Shown: piece by piece, positions 43,092 through 52,125 of the stretch
Position numbering within the stretch: the stretch's first letter is position 1
How the letters are laid out: each line of letters starts with the position of its first letter
Assembly (NCBI RefSeq): GCF_042654245.1
Contig: NZ_JBHSGI010000034.1
Span: 310,001-374,000, forward strand
From: Seohaeicola_A nanhaiensis
GTDB lineage: Bacteria; Pseudomonadota; Alphaproteobacteria; Rhodobacterales; Rhodobacteraceae
Reading direction: 5' to 3'
Length of the DNA stretch: 64,000 nucleotides
Notes under the pieces: generated by a model
The model's database searches: none
What the model saw: only the letters and a program-made list of their open reading frames with translations
Told to the model about the DNA's origin: nothing
Made by a program: the position numbers and the translations under genes

Positions 43092-45661
43092 CAGGCTTCG
43101 CCCTCGGCCTTCGCCTCGCCCCAGACGCGGGCGATGGCAGCGTCGATCTTTCTTTCGAAGCGGGCGATCAGGTCGCGGTTGCCGTTGACGAGGGCCTGCT
43201 CGGTTTCGATTTCTGCGACGATCGCCTGTTGTGTCTCAACAGGCGGGATCGGAATGCTGATGGTGTTTAGGCTTCGTATCGGAAGCTGAGGCTGAGCAGA
43301 ACCGGACGCCACCGATTCCCGCTGCATCACAAAGTTCTCAGATTGGAAAAATGCAAACAGATAGCCGCTTTCCAGCTTGTCCCGATCGGGACGAAAAATC
43401 AGCATTCCAGAATTAATGCGAACGTTTTCATAGGGCACTGAACCATCATAGATACCTGTGTTTCCGATTGTTCCCCTTGTCGTCAGGACGACATCGCCTC
43501 GAACCAATTTTCCTTTTCGAAGCGCTGCGTCTTTGCCTTCAGAAATGAACTCAAGACGTTCGAACAGAAATCCATCGGGTCGGACGTTTGCGGTGCTTAA
43601 GAAGAGGCAGTGCCCTGTTGGAGTGAAATCCTCTTTTGAGGGATAGTTAGCGCCCCGGTCACCGTCGATGATTTCCAGAGGGGCTTCCGCAAGCCTCATT
43701 ATTGGCCACTCAGGATCAGCCGGGATGTGGGGACGGTAGTTGTCAAGGACCGCGCGGGCACCGTCGATGACGCGCTGATAGCCCTCGACCTCAGCCACAA
43801 TCTCGCGCTGCACCTCAAGCGGCGGGAGGGGGATGGGGATAGCTTCGACATCTTTTCGGTTGATGGCGGCGAACGCAGCACCGCTTTGCCCGACAATTGT
43901 AGCCTCGGCAGACCTGAGGATTGCAAAAAGGTAGTTTCCATCGACACGCTCGCTTGGTCGAATAGCGGCAAGGCCGCGCCCCACACACATCCGATAAGAA
44001 GTCAAATTAACTGGGCCAACTGGTGCACGAACTGACATTAAGATGTCGTTCGGTTCGGCAAACTTCGTCGGTGCCGTTGTCCATTTTCGCGGAGGCAGTA
44101 TCCAACGGTCGCCGAAATCGGTCTTGCCTTGGTGAAACGGAACGCCTTGACCGCTGTCGTTGACGGTTTCGCCATCGGGAGATTGACCGGAAACGACCTC
44201 CGCGATTTCGCCCAAGCTGACAATTGGAAATAGCGACTGCCGAGCATCCTTCTCTGTGTATCGCTCTCCGCTCAGGTTATAGTCCCCACCCTCCGCCAGC
44301 CGTTCTCGCTCCACCGCGCTGCCAAGGCTGCTTTCCAGCCCCTCACCACCGCCTGCCCGTGCGGCATGCAACCAAACCTCAAGCTCGGCCTTCACCTGCG
44401 CCAGTTGCGAACCTTTAACTGCCTTGCGCTGTGCGCCAAGGGCGAAGCCGTCATTCTCGATCTTGAAGAAGGCAACGTGCTTGCTGGCTTTGGCCACGGC
44501 GCGGTCGAGGATCAGGATCGAGGTCTTAACACCCGAATAGGGGTTGAACACGCCTGCGGGCAGCGAGATGACGGCGGCAAGGTGGTTTTCCACCAGCATC
44601 TTGCGCAGGGCCACATAGGCGCTTTGGCTTTGAAAGATGATGCCCTCGGGCACGACGATAGCGGCGCGACCGTTCGGCGTCAGGTGCTCGGCGATGTAAT
44701 CGACAAACAGCACTTCGCTGCGCTTCGAGTGCACCTGAAAGCGGGTGTGCGGCTTGATCCCCCCTTTGGGCGACATGAAGGGCGGGTTGGCGAGGATGAC
44801 ATCGGCCGTCTCGGTCCATTTGTCCTCGGAAGTCAGCGTGTCGTATTCCTCGACCTTCGGGTCGGCAAAGCCGTGCAGGTAGAGGTTCACCAGCGACAGG
44901 CGCACCATGTCGGGCGAGATGTCATAGCCCTTGATGTTGCGGGCAAGGCGGGCGCGGTCTTCGGGCTGCAACAGGTCACCCGGATAGCGCATCGGGCTTT
45001 CCAGCGCCTGATCGGTGGCGTCGCCCTCAGCACCTGCGCCATTGCCGTTCACCACCCCGGTCGAGTTCTGTTTCAGGATGTGCTTGTAAGCCGAGATCAG
45101 GAAGCCCGCCGTGCCACAGGCCGGGTCCATGATGACCTCGGTCTTCTGCGGGTCGATGATTTCGACAATGAAGTCGATGATGTGGCGGGGCGTACGAAAT
45201 TGGCCCGCATCGCCTTGGCTACCCAGCACAGAAAGCAGGTATTCGAAAGCATCGCCCAACTTCTCGCTGTGGTCATATGTGAAGGTGTCGATCTCCCGCA
45301 GGAAAGCGCGCAGCGTCTCTGGGTCGCGATAAGGCAGATAGGCGTTGCGGAATATGTCGCGGAATAGCTTGGGAAGCCCCTCGTTCTGAACCATGTTGGT
45401 AAGGGCTTCCGAATAGGTGTTCAGCATGTCTTGGCCTGACACTCCTGGGGCGACCAATTTTGCCCAGCGGTAACGCTCGAAGTCCTTGGTGAAAAACGTG
45501 GGCTTGCCGTCCATTTCAATTGCGTCGGCGTCCATGTCGTCCATGAACTTGTAAATCAGGGCGATGGTGATCTGTTCGACCTGACTCTTCGGATCGGGGA
45601 CCTTGCCCACAAGGATGTCGCGGCAGGTGTCGATGCGGCGCTTGGTATCGGTGTCAAGCAT
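43091..45661 (-). CDS. Type I restriction-modification HsdM-HsdS fusion protein
   Basis: 856 residues combining methylase and specificity subunits. The HsdM part has an N-terminal helical domain, SAM motif I DPACGTAGF (residues 179-187) and the N6-adenine catalytic motif NPPF (292-295). From about residue 478 an HsdS part follows, with two target-recognition domains (starting FPIVSLGEIAEVVSG and PIMRLAEAPLEIIDGD), each ending in a coiled-coil spacer (LPPLEVQREIVAEVEGY and IPPVETQQAIVAEIETE). The fusion is in one frame with no sign of frameshift. It would methylate adenine in a bipartite target and guide HsdR. It lies 10 bases after hsdR and overlaps the HEPN gene. Confidence 0.93.
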   Translation of the reverse strand: MLDTDTKRRIDTCRDILVGKVPDPKSQVEQITIALIYKFMDDMDADAIEMDGKPTFFTKDFERYRWAKLVAPGVSGQDMLNTYSEALTNMVQNEGLPKLFRDIFRNAYLPYRDPETLRAFLREIDTFTYDHSEKLGDAFEYLLSVLGSQGDAGQFRTPRHIIDFIVEIIDPQKTEVIMDPACGTAGFLISAYKHILKQNSTGVVNGNGAGAEGDATDQALESPMRYPGDLLQPEDRARLARNIKGYDISPDMVRLSLVNLYLHGFADPKVEEYDTLTSEDKWTETADVILANPPFMSPKGGIKPHTRFQVHSKRSEVLFVDYIAEHLTPNGRAAIVVPEGIIFQSQSAYVALRKMLVENHLAAVISLPAGVFNPYSGVKTSILILDRAVAKASKHVAFFKIENDGFALGAQRKAVKGSQLAQVKAELEVWLHAARAGGGEGLESSLGSAVERERLAEGGDYNLSGERYTEKDARQSLFPIVSLGEIAEVVSGQSPDGETVNDSGQGVPFHQGKTDFGDRWILPPRKWTTAPTKFAEPNDILMSVRAPVGPVNLTSYRMCVGRGLAAIRPSERVDGNYLFAILRSAEATIVGQSGAAFAAINRKDVEAIPIPLPPLEVQREIVAEVEGYQRVIDGARAVLDNYRPHIPADPEWPIMRLAEAPLEIIDGDRGANYPSKEDFTPTGHCLFLSTANVRPDGFLFERLEFISEGKDAALRKGKLVRGDVVLTTRGTIGNTGIYDGSVPYENVRINSGMLIFRPDRDKLESGYLFAFFQSENFVMQRESVASGSAQPQLPIRSLNTISIPIPPVETQQAIVAEIETEQALVNGNRDLIARFERKIDAAIARVWGEAKAEGEA

Positions 45662-45671
45662 GGCAGCTCTT

Positions 45672-48221
45672 TCAAAGGAACGGGTTCAGGGACACGTAGT
45701 CCTTGATGTATTCGGGGATGCGCTTGCGCCACGTAGCCGGGACGTCCTTAAGGTCGCGCGTGGTGAAGGTGGGGTTTACGTTCAGATCGGCGAAATGGCC
45801 AGCATCGATCTTGGCGCGGACATGGGCATCGCGGATGTAAGCCTCGAAGAAATAGCGCATTTCGCGGATGCGGTCGGCCTCTTCGGGCTGCTGGTCGGCA
45901 AGGAACTTCTGGAACTCGTCCTCGATCAGTTCCGCCTTGCTCTTGAAGCCAGGGATGAAGCCGAAGGCCTTTTCGATCAGCTCACGCACCGAGATGCGGC
46001 GATCCACTCCCGCAGCGCGGCGCAGCTTATCGAGGGTGTAAAACTCGTTCGGCTTGTTGAAGATTTCTTCGATGACGTGGCGGGTCGCGGCCTCCCAGTT
46101 CTGGGCGGCGACCAGATCGGCCAGAGTTGTGTCAGAGCGGGCGGCATCCTCGAACTTGCGGAAAAGTTCGCGGTCAATCCGCATGCCGTCCGCGCCGATC
46201 TGGGTCTCAACCTGGCTAACCACATCGTCGGGGTCGAAGTGCTCATAGGTGCCGATCCCGCCCGTGACGGTTGTTGGTCCATCCCCGCCGTCGCCGCCCG
46301 TGGACAAGGGCATGGAGGGCGGTGTGGGCAGGCTGATTTCCTCGTCGTAGTCGAAGGTCTCTTCGAAAAATTCGCAGTTGGCGAAAAAGTCGAAGAGGCG
46401 GAAGGCCGTCTTCTTCACCTCGCCAAGCGCGGCCTTCTGAGCCGGATCGAACATTTCTTCCGCGAAATTATGCTTGCGGGTTCCCCGTCCTTTGATCTGC
46501 ACGAAATCGGAGGGCGAGAAGATCGGCCGCATCATGGCAAGGTTTAGAATGTCCGGCGCGTCATAGCCGGTGGTCATCATACCCACGGTTACGCAGACCC
46601 GCGCCTTGCTAGTGCGGTAGTTCTCAACAAATCCGCTGTGCCCGGCGAGGTTGTTGTTGGCGAAGTTCACGGTCATCTTCTGTGCGTCGGTGACATGGCT
46701 TGTCACCTGCAGAGCAAAGTCTGATTTGTAGCGACACGGCCAAAGCTGATCAGCCATCTCGTTCAGGATTTGCACGATCTTGGCCGCGTGGTTCTGACTC
46801 ACGGCGAAGGCGATGGTCTTACCGAACTCGCCCGAGATCGGATCGCGAAGCCCATGCTGCAAGAGAGTCTTGCAAAAGGCCCGGTTCGTGTGTTCGGCAA
46901 AGAACTTCTTTTCGAAGTCACGCCCAGCGAAGGCTTCTTCAAGCTCGTTTCCATCGGCATCAGTCGTGGTGACCACGAAGCCCTGATCTGACAGAAGTTG
47001 TGTCGTCACGGCCGTCCGGGCATCCACGACATAAGGGTTGATCAAGAACCCATCCCGCACTCCATCGATAAGCGAATAGCGATAGGTGGGCTCGCCTGCT
47101 GCACAACCGAAGGTCTTGTAAGTGTCCAGCAACATCCGTCGCTCTGTTTCGCGAGGATCACGCTCTATTGAACGGCTGCTGGATTGCTTGAGATAATCCT
47201 TTGGTGTCGCGGTCAGGCCAAGTTTGTATCCGATGAAATACTCGAAGACAGCTCTGGCGTTCCCGCCAATTGATCGATGCGCCTCGTCTGAAATGACCAG
47301 ATCAAAGTCGGTCGGCGCAAACAATCGGCGATACTTGTCACTGAACAGCAGCGACTGGACAGTGGTAACGAGAATATCCGCCTTGCGCCAATCGTCCTTC
47401 TGCTCCTTGTAGACTACCGAGGTAAAATCGTTCTTTAGATAAGCCTTGAATGCTTTGTCGGCTTGAATCTCCAATTCGAGACGGTCCACGAGGAACAGAA
47501 CTCGCTTTGCGTTTCCAGTCTTGAGAAATAGCTTAATGAGCGCCGCCGAAGTTAGCGTCTTTCCCGTTCCTGTTGCCATTTCGAACAAAAAACGTGTCGA
47601 TCCTTTCAGGGCGTCTTCTTGAACCCGCTCAATTGCACGTTGTTGATAACGCCGAAGGAATCGAAGCTTGTTCCTTTCGATGAATAAGGTGCGCTCTGCT
47701 TCGACCTTCCATCCAGCTTCCTCAGTGTAGGAAGGCATTTGCGTTAGAGCGATATAGTCAAGACCTACCTGTTCACCCGAAAGCCGCTGTGCATCAGGCG
47801 CGAAGGCATAGTGGTTCCCAATTTCCTTAGGACTGGGGAACTTAGAAATGACCACTGGGTTTCCCTGCTCGAGATCCCAAAGATAGTGGATGTTTCCATT
47901 GCTTAGTATCACGAAACGCGCGTTCTGTGATCGGGCATACTTGCGCGCTTGCTCTTTAGCCGACAGCGGGTTCTTATCTTCTGACTTAGCTTCTAGAACG
48001 ACAAACGGCTTGCCACTACCATCAAGCAGTAGGAAATCAACAAACCCGTTCTTGGTCTCTTCAAGGTCCGCGCCAAGCGCGTCGAGATTAGGCTGCGAAA
48101 TCTTGACGTTGGGTTCGAGAACTATATTGGCGGGGCCGCTCGAATCATCGAAAAAGCGCCAACCGGCTTCATCGAGAAGGCGATTGATCTTGATTCTGGC
48201 TGCCGCCTCCTTGCCCGCCAC
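45672..48221 (-). CDS. hsdR: Type I restriction endonuclease subunit HsdR
   Basis: 849 residues. An N-terminal PD-(D/E)XK nuclease domain (Asp62 in FVDFLLLDG; Glu77 and Lys79 in VVLEAKS) is followed by a superfamily-2 motor with Walker A MATGTGKT, DEAH box ISDEAHRS, LTATPKD and motif VI QIKGRGTR. The C-terminal region (residues 680 on) is the helical domain that docks on the methylase. It cleaves unmethylated DNA after translocation. It is the first gene of the island operon; bases 48222-48317 upstream would hold its promoter. No frameshift or missing motif is visible. Confidence 0.95.
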   Translation of the reverse strand: MAGKEAAARIKINRLLDEAGWRFFDDSSGPANIVLEPNVKISQPNLDALGADLEETKNGFVDFLLLDGSGKPFVVLEAKSEDKNPLSAKEQARKYARSQNARFVILSNGNIHYLWDLEQGNPVVISKFPSPKEIGNHYAFAPDAQRLSGEQVGLDYIALTQMPSYTEEAGWKVEAERTLFIERNKLRFLRRYQQRAIERVQEDALKGSTRFLFEMATGTGKTLTSAALIKLFLKTGNAKRVLFLVDRLELEIQADKAFKAYLKNDFTSVVYKEQKDDWRKADILVTTVQSLLFSDKYRRLFAPTDFDLVISDEAHRSIGGNARAVFEYFIGYKLGLTATPKDYLKQSSSRSIERDPRETERRMLLDTYKTFGCAAGEPTYRYSLIDGVRDGFLINPYVVDARTAVTTQLLSDQGFVVTTTDADGNELEEAFAGRDFEKKFFAEHTNRAFCKTLLQHGLRDPISGEFGKTIAFAVSQNHAAKIVQILNEMADQLWPCRYKSDFALQVTSHVTDAQKMTVNFANNNLAGHSGFVENYRTSKARVCVTVGMMTTGYDAPDILNLAMMRPIFSPSDFVQIKGRGTRKHNFAEEMFDPAQKAALGEVKKTAFRLFDFFANCEFFEETFDYDEEISLPTPPSMPLSTGGDGGDGPTTVTGGIGTYEHFDPDDVVSQVETQIGADGMRIDRELFRKFEDAARSDTTLADLVAAQNWEAATRHVIEEIFNKPNEFYTLDKLRRAAGVDRRISVRELIEKAFGFIPGFKSKAELIEDEFQKFLADQQPEEADRIREMRYFFEAYIRDAHVRAKIDAGHFADLNVNPTFTTRDLKDVPATWRKRIPEYIKDYVSLNPFL

Positions 48222-48317
48222 GTCGACGCCTCCCTAAGCTCGAAACCTTTGAGATTTATAGGGGATTGCTGAGGTAATGCCAGAGCTGGCGATGGGATGG
48301 CGGTTGATGAGTTAACT

Positions 48318-49337
48318 TTAAGCCATGCCGCGGATCAGCTGCCCCTGCCGTTGCGGGGATACCGGGCAATAGGCGCTGAGAGTGGTGGCGATGTTCTCGT
48401 GCCCCAGATTGAGCGACCAAGCCTTGAACTGTTCCGGCGTTTTGCAGTGATCATTCGCCAGAACGCCCAACGTCTTGCGGAAGCTGTGAGGGCCAAAGGA
48501 CGGCAGGCCCGCGCCGATGAAGGCGTCCTTAATCACGGCACGGATTTTGCCCGCGTTGCCATAGTTGCCTCGGGACAGGCCCAGACATGCGAATTCGCCG
48601 TCGCGCAGTCCCATTAGCGGCTTAGGAAACAGGGCGTCGCCGGAACCAAACAGCTGATCATGACGCAAGAAGCCCACCCAGTCCCGGAGCGTATCGAGAT
48701 AAGCAGCATCGACCGGGAAGAACCACGTAGTGAAGGTTTTGGCGAACTTCGTGTTCACGTCGCGCCCGTCCTGATATACGCAGCCCTCTACAACATTGAT
48801 GTGCTTGAGGCGCAGGGACGCAACCGCGCCATCCCGCGCGCCGGTCAGCATGAGGAAGGCGAACAGGGCTTTGTCACGGCGCTGCAAGGGTGTGGTGGCG
48901 GGCATCTGGCCAAACGCATGGCGGCATTGTTCTGGTGTCGGAAAGGGCGTGTCGCGCTGAGCATGGGCGACGCGAGCGTCCTTGGCGTTCAGGTTGAAGT
49001 ATTGGGCGTCGGCGTAGGCGATGCGCGACTTGTAACCAGGTTGACCCGCCACCCAAAGGAAGAAGGCTTTGATAGCACGCAAGGTGCTGTCGATAGTAGC
49101 CTTTGCAAGGGGCGCTCCCGTGCGCGCATTCTTTTCAGTCGTCAATTTTTGTTTGAAGCTGATGGCCTGATCGATATGGAAGCGTTTGAAGGGCTTGAAC
49201 CCGGTGCTGCGTTCAAAGCGCACGATAGCCTCGGCGGCCTTGTCCACCGTGGCCATGTCGCAGCCCTTGGCTTCGCGCAAAAAATGCATGTAGCGGCGCT
49301 TGATTCGTTCATTATCTTCGTTGAACTTCCGGGCCAT
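48318..49337 (-). CDS. Tyrosine recombinase (second site-specific integrase of the island)
   Basis: 339 residues. A SAM-like N-terminal core-binding domain (about 1-120) precedes the catalytic domain with TGARDGAVASLRL (first Arg), HSFRKT (His-x-x-Arg) and LGHENIATTLSAY (His and the nucleophile Tyr). All expected catalytic residues are seen, so it should be active. It differs from the P4-type integrase at 50824 and has no DUF4102 N-terminus. It stands between hsdR and a HTH/zinc-ribbon gene, and may belong to an older nested element or provide a separate recombination reaction. Confidence 0.87.
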   Translation of the reverse strand: MARKFNEDNERIKRRYMHFLREAKGCDMATVDKAAEAIVRFERSTGFKPFKRFHIDQAISFKQKLTTEKNARTGAPLAKATIDSTLRAIKAFFLWVAGQPGYKSRIAYADAQYFNLNAKDARVAHAQRDTPFPTPEQCRHAFGQMPATTPLQRRDKALFAFLMLTGARDGAVASLRLKHINVVEGCVYQDGRDVNTKFAKTFTTWFFPVDAAYLDTLRDWVGFLRHDQLFGSGDALFPKPLMGLRDGEFACLGLSRGNYGNAGKIRAVIKDAFIGAGLPSFGPHSFRKTLGVLANDHCKTPEQFKAWSLNLGHENIATTLSAYCPVSPQRQGQLIRGMA

Positions 49338-49386
49338 GTTCTTGCCTTTGTGAAGTGACAGTTTCAGAGGGGTTTGTCGGTATCCT

Positions 49387-49812
49387 TTAAGCTGTCGAAC
49401 CGTCCTTCATGGCGACGCTGAAAATCCGGACGATTTGCTCAATCTGCGCGTTGCCGATCATGCGGTTGCAGGTGCCGCCGCAGACGTCACACAGGCCCAA
49501 CAAGCGCGCGGTTTTGTCCGTCTGAGGGATGCAATCGACCATGTGGCCCATAGGTGTGCGGGCAGCCTTGCAGGTCAGGCAATAGAGCTGATCGGGCTGC
49601 AGCGTGACCTTGGCACCTGCTGCCCTGTCCTGAAGGAAGCTGCGCAGGGTGTCGCCCAGGATCAGGAACGGCCGTTGCGACTTCATAAGGGGCAGGCCCG
49701 CCTTGACCCAGCTTCGCACGGTGCCGGTCGATACACCCAGCGCCGTCGCGGCTTCGTCAATCGTGTATGTGCGTGCGGCGCGAATGACGCGGGAATTGGG
49801 ACGCTTAGCCAT
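49387..49812 (-). CDS. Helix-turn-helix protein with zinc-ribbon-like C-terminus
   Basis: 141 residues from ATG 49812. The N-terminal YTIDEAATALGVSTGTVRSWVKAGLPLM is a MerR/excisionase-type HTH. The C-terminal half has CLTCKAARTPMGH and later CDVCGGTCNR, four to five cysteines spaced as a zinc ribbon. A TTG at 49845, immediately after the alpA stop, could extend the protein by 11 residues. It lies about 50 bases before the tyrosine recombinase gene and may regulate or direct it. Confidence 0.75.
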   Translation of the reverse strand: MAKRPNSRVIRAARTYTIDEAATALGVSTGTVRSWVKAGLPLMKSQRPFLILGDTLRSFLQDRAAGAKVTLQPDQLYCLTCKAARTPMGHMVDCIPQTDKTARLLGLCDVCGGTCNRMIGNAQIEQIVRIFSVAMKDGSTA

Positions 49813-49845
49813 AGAGCGCCGCCGCACCCGGTGACGGCCAACCAA

Positions 49846-50040
49846 TCATGCCACGGGCCGATTGCTGGCTTTTTCAGCTTCCCAAGCTTCGATTTCAGAT
49901 AGTTTCCACCTTGAGCAGCCAGGTGAGAGCTTAACGGGGCGTGGAAAGGACGGGTCTTCGCGGACCCATCGACGCGGCGTTAGATGATGAACGCCGAAGC
50001 GCTCGCCGATCTGACGATCAGAAAGGTAGGTTTCATGCAT
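49846..50040 (-). CDS. AlpA-family phage-type transcriptional regulator/excisionase
   Basis: 64 residues, typical AlpA length. The chain YLSDRQIGERFGVHHLTPRRWVREDPSFPRP followed by RWKLSEIEAWE is the winged helix-turn-helix of AlpA, which in P4-like elements activates integrase transcription and promotes excision. Its position close to the integrase agrees. The stop is followed directly by a possible TTG start of the next HTH gene. Confidence 0.82.
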   Translation of the reverse strand: MHETYLSDRQIGERFGVHHLTPRRWVREDPSFPRPVKLSPGCSRWKLSEIEAWEAEKASNRPVA

Positions 50041-50107
50041 TCGATCACATCCAACTTGTTGCGACTGAATGCTTCTTATCTGGCCCTGAACCTTACCGCA
50101 TGGTCAT

Positions 50108-50827
50108 CTAAAATGGTGTTTTCTTGTCACCACGGGTCAACCAAACTCGCTTCACGCTGGAAAACGTAGCCGGTTGCATCCCCATTTCGCGAAGAAACCC
50201 GGCGACGACGTCACAACCAGATTGTTCCAAAGTCGCATCGTTGCGGGTCGGCATCAGGCCGAGCGCTCGGCCCACCTCAAGAGCATCTACAATCAATTTG
50301 TCCCTTCGATAGTTCATTGTTGAGGACACGCCACGTTTCTCCTTTGGTCGCTGAATGTCGCGTCGAAGCAGGTCCACCACAAACGCTATGACATCCGGAC
50401 GGATTTCCGACGATTGCCTAATGTACATGCTTGCAATATCGCAGGTAACGTCGAATGCAATCGGATCAAATTTCGCCGCTTCCCTATAAACCGAAAAATC
50501 GACTGGTGCAGCTTTGTATTTTCCTCGAATATGCGCTTGCGTTGTTGGTTCAAGGTTACTCCGATAAAAGGAAAGGAACGCCCTGACCATCGTCTCGGCA
50601 AGCTGTGCCCCCTCTACGCCGAGTTCCTGGGCCTCTGTTTCAATTCGGTCAACGTAGCGAATTAAAGATTCAACCTCGTCAGCGTAACTAAGGCTTGCAC
50701 TATGAGGCGAGTACGAGCGAAACAAAGCGATCTCATTTAACGCTTTTAATCGCTCCATTGCGCTTAAATGGAAGGCATGCGAATCGAAGTAAACAATCCG
50801 CTTGAAAGATTCCTCTCTCAACTTCAC
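50108..50827 (-). CDS. Hypothetical island protein
   Basis: 239 residues, no family recognised. The sequence is soluble and mixed helical, with YADEVESLIRYVDRIETEAQELG suggesting a coiled region near residues 50-70 and a C-terminal stretch ending RVWLTRGDKKTPF. No signal peptide, membrane segment or catalytic motif is visible. The ATG overlaps the integrase stop (ATGA), so it is translated with the integrase. Base use is AT-richer than the core genes. A role in integration control or an additional defence cargo is possible; nothing in the sequence decides this. Confidence 0.6.
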   Translation of the reverse strand: MKLREESFKRIVYFDSHAFHLSAMERLKALNEIALFRSYSPHSASLSYADEVESLIRYVDRIETEAQELGVEGAQLAETMVRAFLSFYRSNLEPTTQAHIRGKYKAAPVDFSVYREAAKFDPIAFDVTCDIASMYIRQSSEIRPDVIAFVVDLLRRDIQRPKEKRGVSSTMNYRRDKLIVDALEVGRALGLMPTRNDATLEQSGCDVVAGFLREMGMQPATFSSVKRVWLTRGDKKTPF

Positions 50828-52125
50828 TTGGAGACTGACTTATTTTGAGACGCGTCACCAGGAACCAACGAATGATTAAGAAACTGTTCCCAAGCCGTCA
50901 TCATGCTGCGCCGTTTTTCGATCATGTCGCCGCGCCGGTAACTGGCCTCTACCGCATTGCTAATGCGGTGTGCTAAGGCAACCTCGGCCATGTCGCCGGG
51001 GAAGGTAGTGCGTTCGGCTACCCAGTCGCGAAATGTGCTGCGCAAGCCGTGGGGAACGGCAGTTCGCTTTGACGTCCGGTCCACAAAACCCGATCTACCC
51101 TCGGCGACTTCGCCCTCGTGCATGCGCTTCATAGTAGCGGAAAGGGTCATGTCGGACAGTTTTCCTCCACGTGGCGCCGGAAACACCAGTGGATTGTCTT
51201 CAAAACGGGGTAGCGCCTCCAAAAGCGCTTTGGCTCCGGAGGGCAACGGCACGCGATGTTCTTTGCCCATCTTCATCCGCGCGGCGGGAATAACCCACAA
51301 CGCCTTGTCCAAGTCGATTTCATCCCACTCAGCACCGCGCACCTCCTGCGACCGGGTAGCAGTCAGGGCCAGAAACTCCAAGGCCCGCGCCCCGAATCCA
51401 TCCCGGTTCTGCAACGCCACGAACCAACGCTTTGCATCGTCCAAGGAGATAGCGGGGTGATTGCCTTCCGTCGCCACTTTGGAAGGTGCAGGCAGTAGTT
51501 CCTTAAGATTGCCAGCCCAGCGCGCCGGGTTGTCGCCCACACGGTGGCCCGCCACGGTGGCCCAGCTTAGAACCGCCTCGATCCGCCCACGCAGACGTGA
51601 GGCGGTTTCGGTCTTCTCCAACCAAAGGGGGTGGAGCACGCGTAGCACGTCTTGCGTGGTTATATCCTGCACCAGCATCTTTCCCAATTCGGGGCTGGCG
51701 TAAGTCGCGAGAGTGTTTTCCCACTGCTGGCGGTGCTTTGCATTCTTGAAGGCTTCCAATTTGGCCACAAGGCACTTCTCGGCCGCCTTGTCGAAAGTCA
51801 GTCCCCGGCGCTGGGCGGCAATAAGCGCGGCCTTTACAGCCTTGCGTTGCTCCACTGGATCGATCCCGCGTTCGATTTTGGCGCGGGCATCACGGGCCTT
51901 GTCTCGGGCCTGTGAGAGGGTCACGCCGGGAAAGCTCCCCAACCCAATATCGCGTCGCAGGCTGCCCACCTTAGCGCGCAAGACCCAAGACCGCCCGCCG
52001 CCGGAGGTAACCTGCAGGTGAAGGCCAGGAACTCCACCGACCGAATAGAGGACGTTCCGCTTTCCGCCCGGATGGGCCAGCCGTTTCACATCAAGAGCGC
52101 TAAGTTCGGCGGCAACCTTGGGCAT
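50824..52125 (-). CDS. P4-type tyrosine integrase
   Basis: 433 residues. The N-terminal DUF4102 arm-binding domain (VKRLAHPGGKRNVLYSVGGVPGLHLQVT, GSFPGVTLSQARDKA) is followed by a core-binding domain and a catalytic domain with ATRSQEVRGAEWDEIDL (Arg), HGLRSTFRDW (His-x-x-Arg) and the Tyr near the C-terminus in VEASYRRGD. This is the family that integrates into tRNA 3' ends, consistent with the flanking 17-bp tRNA-Ser repeats. It is transcribed away from the distal att site and is translationally coupled to the following hypothetical gene. Confidence 0.93.
   Translation of the reverse strand: MPKVAAELSALDVKRLAHPGGKRNVLYSVGGVPGLHLQVTSGGGRSWVLRAKVGSLRRDIGLGSFPGVTLSQARDKARDARAKIERGIDPVEQRKAVKAALIAAQRRGLTFDKAAEKCLVAKLEAFKNAKHRQQWENTLATYASPELGKMLVQDITTQDVLRVLHPLWLEKTETASRLRGRIEAVLSWATVAGHRVGDNPARWAGNLKELLPAPSKVATEGNHPAISLDDAKRWFVALQNRDGFGARALEFLALTATRSQEVRGAEWDEIDLDKALWVIPAARMKMGKEHRVPLPSGAKALLEALPRFEDNPLVFPAPRGGKLSDMTLSATMKRMHEGEVAEGRSGFVDRTSKRTAVPHGLRSTFRDWVAERTTFPGDMAEVALAHRISNAVEASYRRGDMIEKRRSMMTAWEQFLNHSLVPGDASQNKSVSK

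Noticed and set aside
43091..45661. Frameshift artefact joining hsdM and hsdS
   Set aside because: Reading is continuous through residues 430-500 with sensible codon use and a natural linker, so a true fusion is more likely.
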